64,000 bases of DNA from UBA4781 sp963556045 (GCA_963556045.3 CAUVYA020000002.1:2575093-2639092); one strand, 5' to 3'; shown: positions 34,924-43,907, counted from the stretch's first letter. Notes: generated from the letters alone by a model not told the origin. Made by a program: numbers and translations.

Positions 34924-35391
34924 ATGGGAAAAAGGTTGGCAAATGTTGTTTCTGCTTTGATCATCGGTACTATCATCCTGATCACTGCCTGCACATCTTC
35001 GTCTGATGAGAAAACACCGGATGAGCCTGCTTCACAGGAAGAAGAACTAACATTGAGTATACAGGAGAAGGACACGACTATAACGATCACAACCGGTGAA
35101 ATATTTCACATAATACTGGAAGGGAACATCACCACCGGTTACACCTGGGAAGTGAACGAGATCGACGAAAATTTTCTGCAGCAGCAGGGTGAAATGGAGT
35201 ACAGGGAGCGAGAAGATCCCCCGGCATCCACAACAGAAGAGCCTCTGGTAGGTGCTCCCGGTGAATTCGCGTTTACCTTTACAGCTCTTCAGGCGGGCGA
35301 TACGGCGCTGAGTTTGATATATCATCGTACGTTTGAACCGGATGTGGCGCCGCTGGATGAATTTTTCATAACCATACATATTATGGATTAA
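34924..35391 (+). CDS. Chagasin-like cysteine-protease inhibitor lipoprotein
   Basis: This 155-residue lipoprotein has a signal peptide ending LITACTSSS, so it is probably anchored to the outer face of the cell membrane. It then shows the three inhibitor loops of the chagasin/I42 family: GNITTGYTW, GAPGEFAFTF and YHRTFEPD. Chagasins block papain-family proteases by inserting these loops into the active-site cleft. It lies 46 bases after the papain-like gene and is probably co-transcribed, so it may protect the producer from its own enzyme. Start at the second ATG (34924) is favoured because AGGAGG ends 4 bases before it; the first ATG (34921) is too close. Confidence 0.88.
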   Translation: MGKRLANVVSALIIGTIILITACTSSSDEKTPDEPASQEEELTLSIQEKDTTITITTGEIFHIILEGNITTGYTWEVNEIDENFLQQQGEMEYREREDPPASTTEEPLVGAPGEFAFTFTALQAGDTALSLIYHRTFEPDVAPLDEFFITIHIMD

Positions 35392-35681
35392 TCCATTACA
35401 CATTCCTATCATCGCAACCTATATATAAAAGATCCGCTGGTGTTTGCATGGAAGAGGTACGGGAAAGCTCCATTCTTTCCTAACGGACTACCCATGTTTT
35501 GATTATTTTTTCACCTGTTTTCAAGTTCCCCTTCATCCTGTGTTGACATTCATACCATCGAGTCTAAAATAAGAAGTATATGGAATGTATTTATGGTTGG
35601 TCGGATCCACAGGAATATAGAAATCCACAATTATTTCAAGAACAGCGTGGCTGCATGATATTTATATCGGAGGGCTAGAGA

Positions 35682-38600
35682 ATGATGAATAAAGTTTATT
35701 TTTATAAGACCATGATATGGTTGTGTTTGTTCGGCTTGTTGATCAATACCGGGATCGTATATGCGGATGATGAAGGCGTAGCGTCAGAGCAGGCGAATGC
35801 AGCCCCTACCATCCTGCTCACGGAACCGCATGAAGATACAACCATTATACAGGGGGATACACTCCTCATCCAATGGCAGGATGAAGACCCTGATGATGAC
35901 GCAATGATCGCTATTGCTTATGATACTGACGATGATCCATTGAATGACGAACAGCCCAACTGGATCGTACAGGATCTTTCTGAAGATTTGGAAGAGCAGG
36001 GCGATCAGTACGAATGGGATACGGTTGACGTCCCATTTGGTGATTATTACCTGTGGGTGGTCATCTCCGATGGAAATAATGAGCCGCTCTATGTAGTTGC
36101 TACTGGAAAAGTGACCATTCAGGAAGACCAGGATTCTTCCGATGCGCCAACCCCACAGGTTCCTGTAGAACCTACCGACGAACCTACCGAGGAACCCACA
36201 GGCGAACCAACAGATGAACCAACGGCGCAACCGACTCAACAGGTCACGGAAGAACCTACCCAACCGTTAGATCCTGGCAATGATTATTATGCTCTGTCCT
36301 CACAGGTAATGGGCGATGGAAGGGTGTTGAATACGATCATCATCAATGGTCCCGCCGAAGCCCCGGTCGGATTTGAACGTGCCACCGTCAATCTTCCTCT
36401 GGATGCCAGTGGGGAGATCCAGACCACGCAATCCATGGCAGCTCTGATCGTGCCTGCTTTTAGCTGGTCTTTTGGCTGCTCAGCCACTTCCGCTGCCATG
36501 ATCGCCGGATATTATGACCGCAATGGATACACCGAAATGTACACTGGTTCTACCAATGGCGGTCTCATGCCGCTCGACAACAGCGCTTGGCCTGATTGGC
36601 AGGACGGCAGCGGCACCTGGCGTCATCAAACCCCCTTGAGCGCAACCCACCAGGGGCTGGATGGCAGGGCTGCCCGCGGGCATGTGGATGATTACTGGGT
36701 CAGCTATGGCTCAACCGCCACCGACCCGTGGGTGGCGTACGGCAGCGAGCATACCTATGGTGACTGCACCGGCGATTATATGAAAACCAACCAGAACCAG
36801 CATGGGTATTCCAATTCGGACGGTTCTACCACGTTTCATTATTATACAAACGGGGATGTGTTAACGTGTTCTGCCATCGATGGCTTTGGAATCACTGATG
36901 ATGGCACTACCGGTTTCCGTGATTTCTATCAATCGCGCGGCTACTCGGTCAATGATTGCTATATCCAGGCGACCAATAATACAGCCAGCAGCGGCTTTAC
37001 ATTTGCCCAGTATAAGGCGGAGATCGATGCCGGCTACCCGGTCATGATCCACGTACAGGGACATACCATGGTTGGGGTGGGCTATGATGGTACCAGTACC
37101 GTGATCTTGCATGATACCTGGGATTATTTAAATCACACCATGACCTGGGGCAGCAGCTACGCCGGTATGGAGATGTGGGGTGTCAGCGTGCTCCATCTCA
37201 ATCCCACCGGTCCAGTTACACCAACCCCTCTCGCCCCCACCGGAACCATCACCGATTACACACCTACCTATTCCTGGAGTAAAGTCACACTCGCTACTCT
37301 TTACCAATACCAGCTTTATAAGGGCAGCACCCTGGTTTATGCGGAAAATGTCACTTCCAGCGTATGTGATGCGACCACCTGTTCTGTTACCCCCACCACG
37401 GAATTAAGCGGAGGTGATTACACCTGGAAAGTAGGCGCTTATGTCTACGGTTCATGGCGTGCCTTCACCGATCCGGTGCCTTTCACCCTTGATATCCCTC
37501 TCACTCCTACCCAGATCTCCCCAACGGGTACCATCAGCAATACCACTCCCACCTATACCTGGAGCAGGATCGGAGGAGCAACCCGTTATCAATACCAGCT
37601 CTATCAGGGCACAACACGATTGTATGCTTATACGGTTACCTCCAGCGTATGCGGCAGTACCACCTGTTCCAATACGCCCACCAATGTGCTGGGCGCGGGG
37701 GATTATACCTGGCGTATAGGCGCTTATGTGGATGAAACCTGGCAGGCTTTCACCGCTGGCGAACCCTTCACCGTGGAAGCGCCTGAAGTAACTCCCACTA
37801 CCATATCCCCAAGCGGCACCATCACCGATACCACTCCCACCTACACCTGGAGTAAGATCGATGGTGCCACTAAATATCAGTACCAGCTCTATCAGGGCAG
37901 CACCCGCTTGTATTACTATACCGTTTCTTCCAGTGTATGCGGAAGTACTACCTGCTCCTCCACACCCACAACCCCATTGGGTCGTGGTGATTATATATGG
38001 CGGGTGGGTGCCTATGTAAATGATGCATGGCAGCCATTCAGCGCTTCTCAAGTTTTTAGCGTGGAGGTCCCCATGACTCCCACCGCCATATCTCCTACCG
38101 GCACTATTACCGATACCACTCCCACCTACACCTGGAGCAGCATTGCTGGGGCTGTTAAATATCAGTACCAGTTGTATGAGGGTTCTACCCGTATTTATGC
38201 CTATACGGTCTATCCGACTGCATGTAACAGCAGTTCCTGTTCCAGCACTCCCAACACTCCAATTGGTCCGGGCAACTATAACTGGCGGGTGGGAGCGTAT
38301 GTGGATGGCGCCTGGCGGCAGTTCAGCTCATCCGAACCTTTCACCCTTGATGCGCCGGTGGTGACACCCACTCCAATCGCACCTGCAGGAACTATCACCG
38401 ATACCACGCCAACCTATTCCTGGAGCAAGATCAACGGTGCGACCAGGTATCAATACCAGTTGTATAAAGGCAGCTCACTTATTTATTCATATACCGTAAC
38501 GGACAGTGTGTGTGGCAGTACTACCTGTTCATCCACACCCTCTACCCTCATCGGCGCTGGAGATTACACCTGGCTCGTGGGCGCCTATGTGGATGGCGCC

Positions 38601-39488
38601 TGGCAGCGTTTCAGTGATGCTTTGGCTTTCACACTGGATGCACCGCTTACTCCTGAACAGATCGCACCGAGCGGAAATATCACCGATACCACGCCAACCT
38701 ACACCTGGTCGAAGATCGGTGGAGCCACCAAGTACCAGTATCAGCTTTACAGCGGCAGCACTCGAATCTATGCCTACACCGTTTCTTCAAGTGTATGTGG
38801 CAGTACCAGCTGCTCCAGCACGCCGAATTATGTACTCGGTCAGGGTAACTATACCTGGCGGGTGGGTGCCTATGTGGATGGCGCCTGGCGGCAGTTTAGT
38901 GATGATCATGCTTTCGCGATTGTTCTTACACCCAACCAGATCTCTCCCAGCGGAGCGACCACCGATACCACACCCATGTATCAGTGGAGTATGGTCAGTG
39001 GGGCGACCAAGTACCAGTGTCAGCTCTATCATGGCAGTACGCGCATCAATGTATATACAGTACCCAGCACGATATGCAGCGGTTCGACCTGTACGATTGC
39101 ACCCACTACTGTTTTGAGTTTAGGTGACTATACCTGGCGGGTAGGTGCCTATGTGGATGGTGCCTGGAGACCGTTCAGCGGACCTGAATCCTTCAGCATC
39201 AGCCAGACCCCCAACCAGATAGCGCCCAGCGGTACGATTTCGGATACTACCCCTACCTATACCTGGAGTGTGGTCAGCGGGGCGACGCGCTATCAATACC
39301 AGCTTTACCAGGGCAGCACCCGGTTGTATGCCTATACGGTTCTATCTACGGTCTGCGGCAGTTCGACATGCAGCAGCACACCTGGCACCGTTTTGAGTGC
39401 AGGCGATTACGCCTGGCGTGTGGGAGCGTATGTGGGTGGCGTCTGGAAACAGTTCAGCGGAAATGAGGAGTTTACCATTTCAAATTGA
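35682..39488 (+). CDS. Secreted C39-like cysteine protease with eight repeats
   Basis: This 1268-residue exported protein has a signal peptide (~1-28), the same ~110-residue N-terminal domain as the papain-like protein (ILLTEPHEDTTIIQGDTLLI and DYYLWVVISDG), and an acidic Pro/Thr/Glu linker (EPTDEPTEEPTGEPTDEPT). Next come a C39-like (Peptidase_C39_2) domain at ~225-505 and eight ~95-residue repeats. The catalytic Cys is in SFGCSATSAAM (~264), His in VQGHTMVGVGY (~460) and Asp in LHDTWD (~477). Unlike bacteriocin-processing C39 proteins it is not fused to an ABC transporter. The target is unknown; surface attachment through the repeats is inferred. Confidence 0.88.
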   Translation: MMNKVYFYKTMIWLCLFGLLINTGIVYADDEGVASEQANAAPTILLTEPHEDTTIIQGDTLLIQWQDEDPDDDAMIAIAYDTDDDPLNDEQPNWIVQDLSEDLEEQGDQYEWDTVDVPFGDYYLWVVISDGNNEPLYVVATGKVTIQEDQDSSDAPTPQVPVEPTDEPTEEPTGEPTDEPTAQPTQQVTEEPTQPLDPGNDYYALSSQVMGDGRVLNTIIINGPAEAPVGFERATVNLPLDASGEIQTTQSMAALIVPAFSWSFGCSATSAAMIAGYYDRNGYTEMYTGSTNGGLMPLDNSAWPDWQDGSGTWRHQTPLSATHQGLDGRAARGHVDDYWVSYGSTATDPWVAYGSEHTYGDCTGDYMKTNQNQHGYSNSDGSTTFHYYTNGDVLTCSAIDGFGITDDGTTGFRDFYQSRGYSVNDCYIQATNNTASSGFTFAQYKAEIDAGYPVMIHVQGHTMVGVGYDGTSTVILHDTWDYLNHTMTWGSSYAGMEMWGVSVLHLNPTGPVTPTPLAPTGTITDYTPTYSWSKVTLATLYQYQLYKGSTLVYAENVTSSVCDATTCSVTPTTELSGGDYTWKVGAYVYGSWRAFTDPVPFTLDIPLTPTQISPTGTISNTTPTYTWSRIGGATRYQYQLYQGTTRLYAYTVTSSVCGSTTCSNTPTNVLGAGDYTWRIGAYVDETWQAFTAGEPFTVEAPEVTPTTISPSGTITDTTPTYTWSKIDGATKYQYQLYQGSTRLYYYTVSSSVCGSTTCSSTPTTPLGRGDYIWRVGAYVNDAWQPFSASQVFSVEVPMTPTAISPTGTITDTTPTYTWSSIAGAVKYQYQLYEGSTRIYAYTVYPTACNSSSCSSTPNTPIGPGNYNWRVGAYVDGAWRQFSSSEPFTLDAPVVTPTPIAPAGTITDTTPTYSWSKINGATRYQYQLYKGSSLIYSYTVTDSVCGSTTCSSTPSTLIGAGDYTWLVGAYVDGAWQRFSDALAFTLDAPLTPEQIAPSGNITDTTPTYTWSKIGGATKYQYQLYSGSTRIYAYTVSSSVCGSTSCSSTPNYVLGQGNYTWRVGAYVDGAWRQFSDDHAFAIVLTPNQISPSGATTDTTPMYQWSMVSGATKYQCQLYHGSTRINVYTVPSTICSGSTCTIAPTTVLSLGDYTWRVGAYVDGAWRPFSGPESFSISQTPNQIAPSGTISDTTPTYTWSVVSGATRYQYQLYQGSTRLYAYTVLSTVCGSSTCSSTPGTVLSAGDYAWRVGAYVGGVWKQFSGNEEFTISN
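37213..39485 (+). repeat. Eight ~285-bp tandem coding repeats
   Basis: Eight copies of a ~95-codon module (TPTYTWSKI.GATKYQYQLYQGSTR.YAYTV.SSVCGSTTCSSTP...G.GDYTWRVGAYVDGAW..F). They are so similar at DNA level that blocks such as ggcgggtgggtgcctatg recur. Each has the C-x4-C pair, likely a disulfide. Copies four and seven are the most diverged. Confidence 0.9.
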
Positions 39489-39546
39489 TAAATAAGAATT
39501 TCTTGATCATGATCGGAGCGCATGAATTCTGATCTTTTGTGATGAT

Positions 39547-39581
39547 AAAAATGCAACCTTCAATAAGAAGGTTGCATTTTT
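39547..39581. terminator. Bidirectional terminator between convergent genes
   Basis: AAAAATGCAACCTT (39547-39560) pairs with AAGGTTGCATTTTT (39568-39581). It separates the C39-like protease gene from the convergent lipoprotein gene. Confidence 0.88.
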
Positions 39582-39604
39582 AAGACAGGTAAGATAGTCG
39601 AAAA

Positions 39605-40009
39605 TTACGAACGTGAATCGATCAACCAGGCATTGTTGACCTTTACCAGGTGATAGGTGAAACTGTTCAATTCGATGGCGCGATCCTCATCGTTATAGGT
39701 CAGCACCAGCTGACCGCTGCACACCACATCGGCTGTTTCGCTGTCGCTGTGGATAGTCTTGCATTCCAGCCCTTGTAGTTCTGTGCTGACGTTGGTGAGC
39801 GAATCCGCATCGATCAGAGCGTTCGTTTCCCAGTTGGCAGTGGAGAGTGCCACCATTGAATCGGAATCTTGCACTGCCATGGCACTCAAATACTCTGCCA
39901 CCACGCTCTCGGGAGCGCTCTGGCTGGAACTGCACGCGGAAAACAGCATCACCATTGCAATCGCTGCGATGATGGTGAATGTACCGGTTCTTTTTATTTG
40001 ATTGAACAT
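39605..40009 (-). CDS. Small lipoprotein of unknown function
   Basis: This 134-residue protein has a lipoprotein signal peptide (IIAAIAMVMLFSACSSS). The mature part resembles small NTF2-like or DUF4878-type extracytoplasmic domains: an early ESVVAEYLSAMAVQDSDSMVAL helix region and a closing LVKVNNAWLIDSRS strand pair. Those domains are ligand-binding scaffolds with no single function. I prefer the ATG at 40009, with AAAGGA 6 bases before it, over that at 40024. It lies directly after the SGNH-like gene and is probably in its operon. Confidence 0.7.
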   Translation of the reverse strand: MFNQIKRTGTFTIIAAIAMVMLFSACSSSQSAPESVVAEYLSAMAVQDSDSMVALSTANWETNALIDADSLTNVSTELQGLECKTIHSDSETADVVCSGQLVLTYNDEDRAIELNSFTYHLVKVNNAWLIDSRS

Positions 40010-40020
40010 AATAGATCCTT

Positions 40021-40956
40021 TCATTTTTCTACAAATTTACGTGCCGCATCCAGTGTTTGCAACGCGGTCAGGTTGCATACCGGCCAGCCCAGTTTCATTG
40101 CCTGCGGGTTATCAAACTGGATGTAGCCTACTTTCAAATGGAAACCATCCAATCGCAAACCATGATCGGGCAGCGGCCAGGCGGCTGCCCAGAAATTCCA
40201 CATCGGAATGTCATATTCATACGCCAGTTTGGCAACGGTGTAGTTCACGCTGTGATCACCCTCAGAATTATCAGCCTTGGTGACCAGTATGGGAACCACT
40301 CCGTGCTCGATTAGGTATTCGATTATTTCGCGCATGTACTTTTCATACATATCGACCGGTTTTCTGCCCCATTTTTCCATGCGCACGATCGCGAAACTGG
40401 GCTTGTAAATGCGTATCTCGCAAGCCAGCGGAGTCTCGTTGCTCTCGCAAGCTTCCGGATCGGCGTACATAGGATTCAGCACATAAGCCACGTTCGAACC
40501 GCCTTTGACCGATTCGCTCTGCCGATAGAAACTGCCTGCGAAGTAGTCAATGGTCTCCTGTAAGTATTCGTATTCATCTCCCAGGCGGTATTCCTTTCCA
40601 CCTCGCGGGTTGTCGAAAATGCCCAGAAAATAGCCGGTAGTGTTCTGGCAATCGCCTACCTTGGAGAAATGCTGCGGGTTATTGCCCATTGCCAGTCCCT
40701 GCTGGTAGATCTGCATGGCGCGGTTGGAAAATTCAGGGATGATCGGCCATTCCTTCCAGGCTTCTGGTAACAGGCGTGTATCGGGTGTAGGGGTGGGGGA
40801 AGGAACTTCCGTGGCAGTAGCTGTGGGTTCGTTGGTGCTGGTGATGGTTGGTTCGGGGGTTGCTTCCAGTTGAGCTGCCTGTACGCTGTTCGCGCAGGCG
40901 CTGAGCAGAAGTATAGATGTGAAAAGAAAAATGGTGGTTTGATGAATAGCTCGCAT
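40021..40956 (-). CDS. SGNH-hydrolase-like lipoprotein with altered active site
   Basis: This 311-residue lipoprotein (signal FLFTSILLLSACANS) has a Pro/Thr-rich linker (TPEPTITSTNEPTATATE) and a C-terminal domain resembling an SGNH/GDSL esterase group. The usual GDS nucleophile motif reads VGDCQ, so Ser is replaced by Cys. The usual GTND block reads RMEKWG, so the oxyanion Asn is missing. The last block DGFHL keeps the Asp/His spacing. It may have lost esterase activity or use a thiol nucleophile. The ATG at 40956 starts the signal peptide; an upstream in-frame ATG at 41064 would prepend a non-signal stretch. The downstream small lipoprotein begins within the stop region. Confidence 0.7.
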   Translation of the reverse strand: MRAIHQTTIFLFTSILLLSACANSVQAAQLEATPEPTITSTNEPTATATEVPSPTPTPDTRLLPEAWKEWPIIPEFSNRAMQIYQQGLAMGNNPQHFSKVGDCQNTTGYFLGIFDNPRGGKEYRLGDEYEYLQETIDYFAGSFYRQSESVKGGSNVAYVLNPMYADPEACESNETPLACEIRIYKPSFAIVRMEKWGRKPVDMYEKYMREIIEYLIEHGVVPILVTKADNSEGDHSVNYTVAKLAYEYDIPMWNFWAAAWPLPDHGLRLDGFHLKVGYIQFDNPQAMKLGWPVCNLTALQTLDAARKFVEK

Positions 40957-41199
40957 GATGTATTTATTGTACTCTCTCGATAAGAATTCGAGCCGAAGGG
41001 GAGCGAATTTGACCAACTCACCGACGACCTTGTCAATCATACCGTAGGGTGCAGAAAAATTCAATCATTCTTGATTCCTCCGACAATTCTCTTCTTCCTC
41101 ATAATGAAGGAAGGAGGGGGGAACAGGTCATTCTGAGCGCCAGCGAAGAATCTGTCACTCACCAACTCAATCCAATCGCAGGTCATAACCTCCAAAATT

Positions 41200-41897
41200 C
41201 TCCCCCTTTCCAGGGGGGAGGTAGGAGGGGGATGTCATTCTGAACGCAGTGAAGAATCTCATACTTGCCTGTTTTACCTATTTGCAGGTCGCAAATCCAT
41301 TTACACCTTAAGTCCCCACTCTGCGACCCACCCATGAAATGACCTTGCTTAGAAGAGATTTTTCGTTCGCTTCGCTCCCTCAAAATGACAGGTCTACGTT
41401 TGCTGGGTGTTAACCAATACTCCCCCTTTCCAGGGGGAAGGTGGGTGGGGGATGTTATTCTGAACGTAGTGAAGAATCTCATATTTGCCTGTTTAACCTA
41501 TTTGCAGGTCGCAAATCCATTTACTCCTTAAGTCCCCACTCTGCGACCCACCCATGAAATGACCTTGCTTGGAAGAGATTTTTCGGTCGCTTCGCTCCCT
41601 CAAAATGACAGGTCTACGTTTGCTAGGTGTTAACCAATCCTCCCCCTTTTCAGGGGGGAGGTGGGTGGGGATGTGTCATTCTGAGCGCCAGCGAAGAAAC
41701 TCATACTTGCCTGTTTAACTTATTTGCAGGTCGCAAATCCATTTACTCCTTAAGTCCCCACTCTGCGACCCACCCATGAAATGACCTTGCTTAGAAGAGA
41801 TTTTTCGGTCGCTTCGCTCCCTCAAAAAGACAGGTCTACGTTTGCTGGGTGTTAACCAATACTCCCCCTTTCCAGGGGGGAGGTGGGAGGGGGGTCT
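41200..41897. repeat. Tandem array of three ~220-bp units plus a partial unit
   Basis: Units at 41200-41419, 41420-41639 and 41640-41861 are about 95% identical, with a partial fourth to 41897. Each starts with a CT-rich/AG-rich hairpin (CTCCCCCTTTCCAGGGGGGAG) and carries ATTCTGAACGCAGTGAAGAA, then near its end the rough inverse (GAGATTTTTCG...CGCTTCGCTCC...AATGACA). A diverged motif lies just upstream at 41120-41160. No coding pattern; short open frames inside are accidental. Confidence 0.9.
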
Positions 41898-41930
41898 GCC
41901 TGTATTACAATACTCGAAAACAAAAGCCGG

Positions 41931-42347
41931 CTATTCAGAAAATGCGATCACATTTGTGATCTTCCATTGCGGGCATGTCTCACTGTACGGATCATGGATC
42001 TCCGCATCATGCTGAAACTTACAGGTAAAATTGGGAACCCCCGGTAGATTTGTCAAATTGGCGACAAAGCCTTCGCAGAACACGCAGCTCTTGAATTGCA
42101 CATCCCAATCACTGCGATGGCGCAAACATTTGCTGCAGTGATAATGGGAATCACGGTAATCAAACGCTTCCTGAATGGCTGTGGGTACACTGGCGGCGTG
42201 TGTGCGTTTGTAGAAAAAATCTCTTTTCTTATTGCGCTCATTTACATTGAGACTGACATCCAGACCGCGCAGTGTTTTTCCGCAAACAGTGCAGGTATAA
42301 GTATGAGTTGTATCTTTTCCGTCCTTGTTCTTCTTGAAAATTGCCAT
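41931..42347 (-). CDS. Multi-CxxC zinc-ribbon-like protein
   Basis: This 138-residue protein has an RBS (GGAGGA) 6 bases before its ATG. It contains four Cys pairs: CTVCGK (~19), CSKCLRHR (~75), CVFC (~90), and later single cysteines near CKFQHD and TCPQW. The pattern suggests two treble-clef or zinc-ribbon folds. No catalytic motif, signal peptide or membrane helix is visible. It may bind nucleic acid or protein. It is divergent from the DeoR-type gene, with a 220-base gap, and directly borders the tandem array. I do not recognise the family. Confidence 0.7.
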   Translation of the reverse strand: MAIFKKNKDGKDTTHTYTCTVCGKTLRGLDVSLNVNERNKKRDFFYKRTHAASVPTAIQEAFDYRDSHYHCSKCLRHRSDWDVQFKSCVFCEGFVANLTNLPGVPNFTCKFQHDAEIHDPYSETCPQWKITNVIAFSE

Positions 42348-42478
42348 GAAAGTCCTCCGAAGTGATGATGTCTGGATTTTACCCCTATCATTATAGGCAG
42401 GTATCCATAAAAAGCAAATCAGAGGATATCAACTGGCAGTTGATAAAATTCATCCTGTGTTCTGCTCACAAACATGAA

Positions 42479-42528
42479 TTGACCATTTTGTTGATAATGC
42501 TATAATTTCTATTCAACAATAATTGTTG
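42479..42528 (+). promoter_or_regulatory. deoR-type gene promoter with palindromic operator
   Basis: TTGACC (42479-42484) and TATAAT (42501-42506) are 16 bases apart. Just downstream, at 42514-42528, is the perfect inverted repeat CAACAATAATTGTTG. It overlaps the expected transcription start and is a good candidate operator for autoregulation by the DeoR-type protein. Confidence 0.65.
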
Positions 42529-42573
42529 CAAATAAAAGTTCAATAATTTTTGAAAACGAAAGGGGACCGTTTA

Positions 42574-43341
42574 ATGATCGCTGAAGAAAGACGAGCGCTT
42601 CTCATTGGAAAACTGCGGGAGGATGGCTACATCCAGGTGACGGAAATCGCCGATGAGTTGAATATCTCTTCTGCCACCATCCGCAGAGATCTGACCCAGC
42701 TTGAAGAAGAGGGTTTCTGTATGCGCACAAGGGGTGGTGCAGTTCGTTCTTCACAGAGCACTACCCTTGAACTCCCATACGAATTGAAAAAACAGAAAAA
42801 CGTCAGCGGCAAGAACCAGATCGCACACCGCGCCCTGGAGTTGATCGAAGATGGCGATACGCTCATTCTGGATGCTGGTTCGACGACCTATGCTCTGGCG
42901 CAATTGCTCGCTAATAAACAACGCCTGACAGTCGTTACCAATGATCTGCAAATCGCCATTTCATTGGCTGCCAGTCCTAACAATCATTTGATCTGCACCG
43001 GTGGCATTGCTCGTCCGCATGTCTTTTCGCTGCAGGGTACTGAAGTGGAAAATTTCATCAAGAACTTGAAAGTGGATAAAACATTTCTTGGTGCTGATGC
43101 CATTCACGAGGATGGCACGATTGGCAATGTCAATATTGAGGAAGTAGCCATTAAACAGGCTATGGTAAAAGCTGCTTCGTCTGTCATTCTTCTTGCGGAT
43201 GCTTCCAAGTTCAATTTGATCGGTTTCGCGAAAGTATGCGATCTCAAAGATGTTGATATTCTCATCACGGATACTGAATGTCCTGAACATATAAAACGCA
43301 TCCTGGCTGAATCGGGTACTGAACTGATTGTTGCGAAATAA
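42574..43341 (+). CDS. sgcR: DeoR-family regulator of the sgc-like locus
   Basis: This 255-residue repressor has an N-terminal winged helix (IQVTEIADELNISSATIRRD, then QLEEEGFCMRTRGGA) and a C-terminal sugar-phosphate sensor domain (GDTLILDAGSTTYALAQLL, FLGADAI and VILLADASKF). DeoR proteins usually sense a phosphorylated sugar. Start at 42574 (AAGGGGACC upstream). It faces, and probably controls, the surrounding PTS and sugar-phosphate genes. E. coli sgcR plays the same positional role, hence the tentative symbol. A strong terminator follows the stop immediately. Confidence 0.88.
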   Translation: MIAEERRALLIGKLREDGYIQVTEIADELNISSATIRRDLTQLEEEGFCMRTRGGAVRSSQSTTLELPYELKKQKNVSGKNQIAHRALELIEDGDTLILDAGSTTYALAQLLANKQRLTVVTNDLQIAISLAASPNNHLICTGGIARPHVFSLQGTEVENFIKNLKVDKTFLGADAIHEDGTIGNVNIEEVAIKQAMVKAASSVILLADASKFNLIGFAKVCDLKDVDILITDTECPEHIKRILAESGTELIVAK

Positions 43342-43376
43342 AAAAAGATCCCTCAGAATTCTGAGGGATCTTTTTT
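43341..43376. terminator. Strong bidirectional terminator
   Basis: The fully palindromic AAAAAAGATCCCTCAG / CTGAGGGATCTTTTTT with a four-base loop overlaps the DeoR stop codon. It separates the gene from the convergent EIIA gene. Confidence 0.95.
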
Positions 43377-43399
43377 AGATACAAGGACGAAGTCAATAG

Positions 43400-43885
43400 C
43401 TAGTTCAATCCATGGTAAAAAGCTTCCTGAACAGCCTGCGCACTGCAAGCATCCAGTATGGAATTGAGAATGCTTTCTGTGGTGAAGATTTTCATGATCA
43501 GGCGGATCACTTCCATAACTTTTTTAGGATCCTGTATTGCCAGCATCATGACCAGTGTGACATTTTCAATATTTTTTCCGGGATAACCCATGGCTTCGAA
43601 AACGACGGGTTGTTCAAGTGTGGCAATCGCAATGGCTGACCGATTGACATGGATCGAATCTGTATGCGGAATGGCGACTCCCGTGACACTGGTTGCGATT
43701 CCTGTGGGAAAGACTTTCTCTCTTTCCATAACGGCTTTCGTATAACTATCTTTTACGAATTGATGTTCGTACAGCAGTCCTCCCAGCTTGCGGAGGATCT
43801 CCTCTTGATCTTTAACTGTCTGCTTTGCGAGGATCAGGTCTTCGTTTAATATGAAATTGGTTGTGTCGATAACTTTATTTTCCAT
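43400..43885 (-). CDS. sgcA: PTS EIIA component (fructose/galactitol type)
   Basis: This 161-residue cytoplasmic phosphocarrier takes phosphate from HPr and passes it to EIIB. The active histidine lies in TGVAIPHTDS (residue ~75), after the usual FPTGIATSV stretch. It belongs to the PTS_EIIA_2 fold, with overall length as in GatA/SgcA. The ATG at 43885 is chosen. It is the last gene of the minus-strand unit (ADH-SDR-M42-Rpe-EIIA). EIIB and EIIC are encoded on the opposite strand 4 kb away. No EI or HPr gene is in the window. Confidence 0.9.
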   Translation of the reverse strand: MENKVIDTTNFILNEDLILAKQTVKDQEEILRKLGGLLYEHQFVKDSYTKAVMEREKVFPTGIATSVTGVAIPHTDSIHVNRSAIAIATLEQPVVFEAMGYPGKNIENVTLVMMLAIQDPKKVMEVIRLIMKIFTTESILNSILDACSAQAVQEAFYHGLN

Positions 43886-43907
43886 CAATTCTGTCTACTC
43901 GATTTCT

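Noticed and set aside
41049..41482. Open frames inside the 220-bp tandem array
   Set aside because: They arise from repeated GC-rich hairpins; identical fragments recur in each unit and no coding signal is seen.
41200..41897. Possible CRISPR array
   Set aside because: Units of ~220 bases are nearly identical throughout, without short constant repeats and unique spacers, and there are no cas genes.
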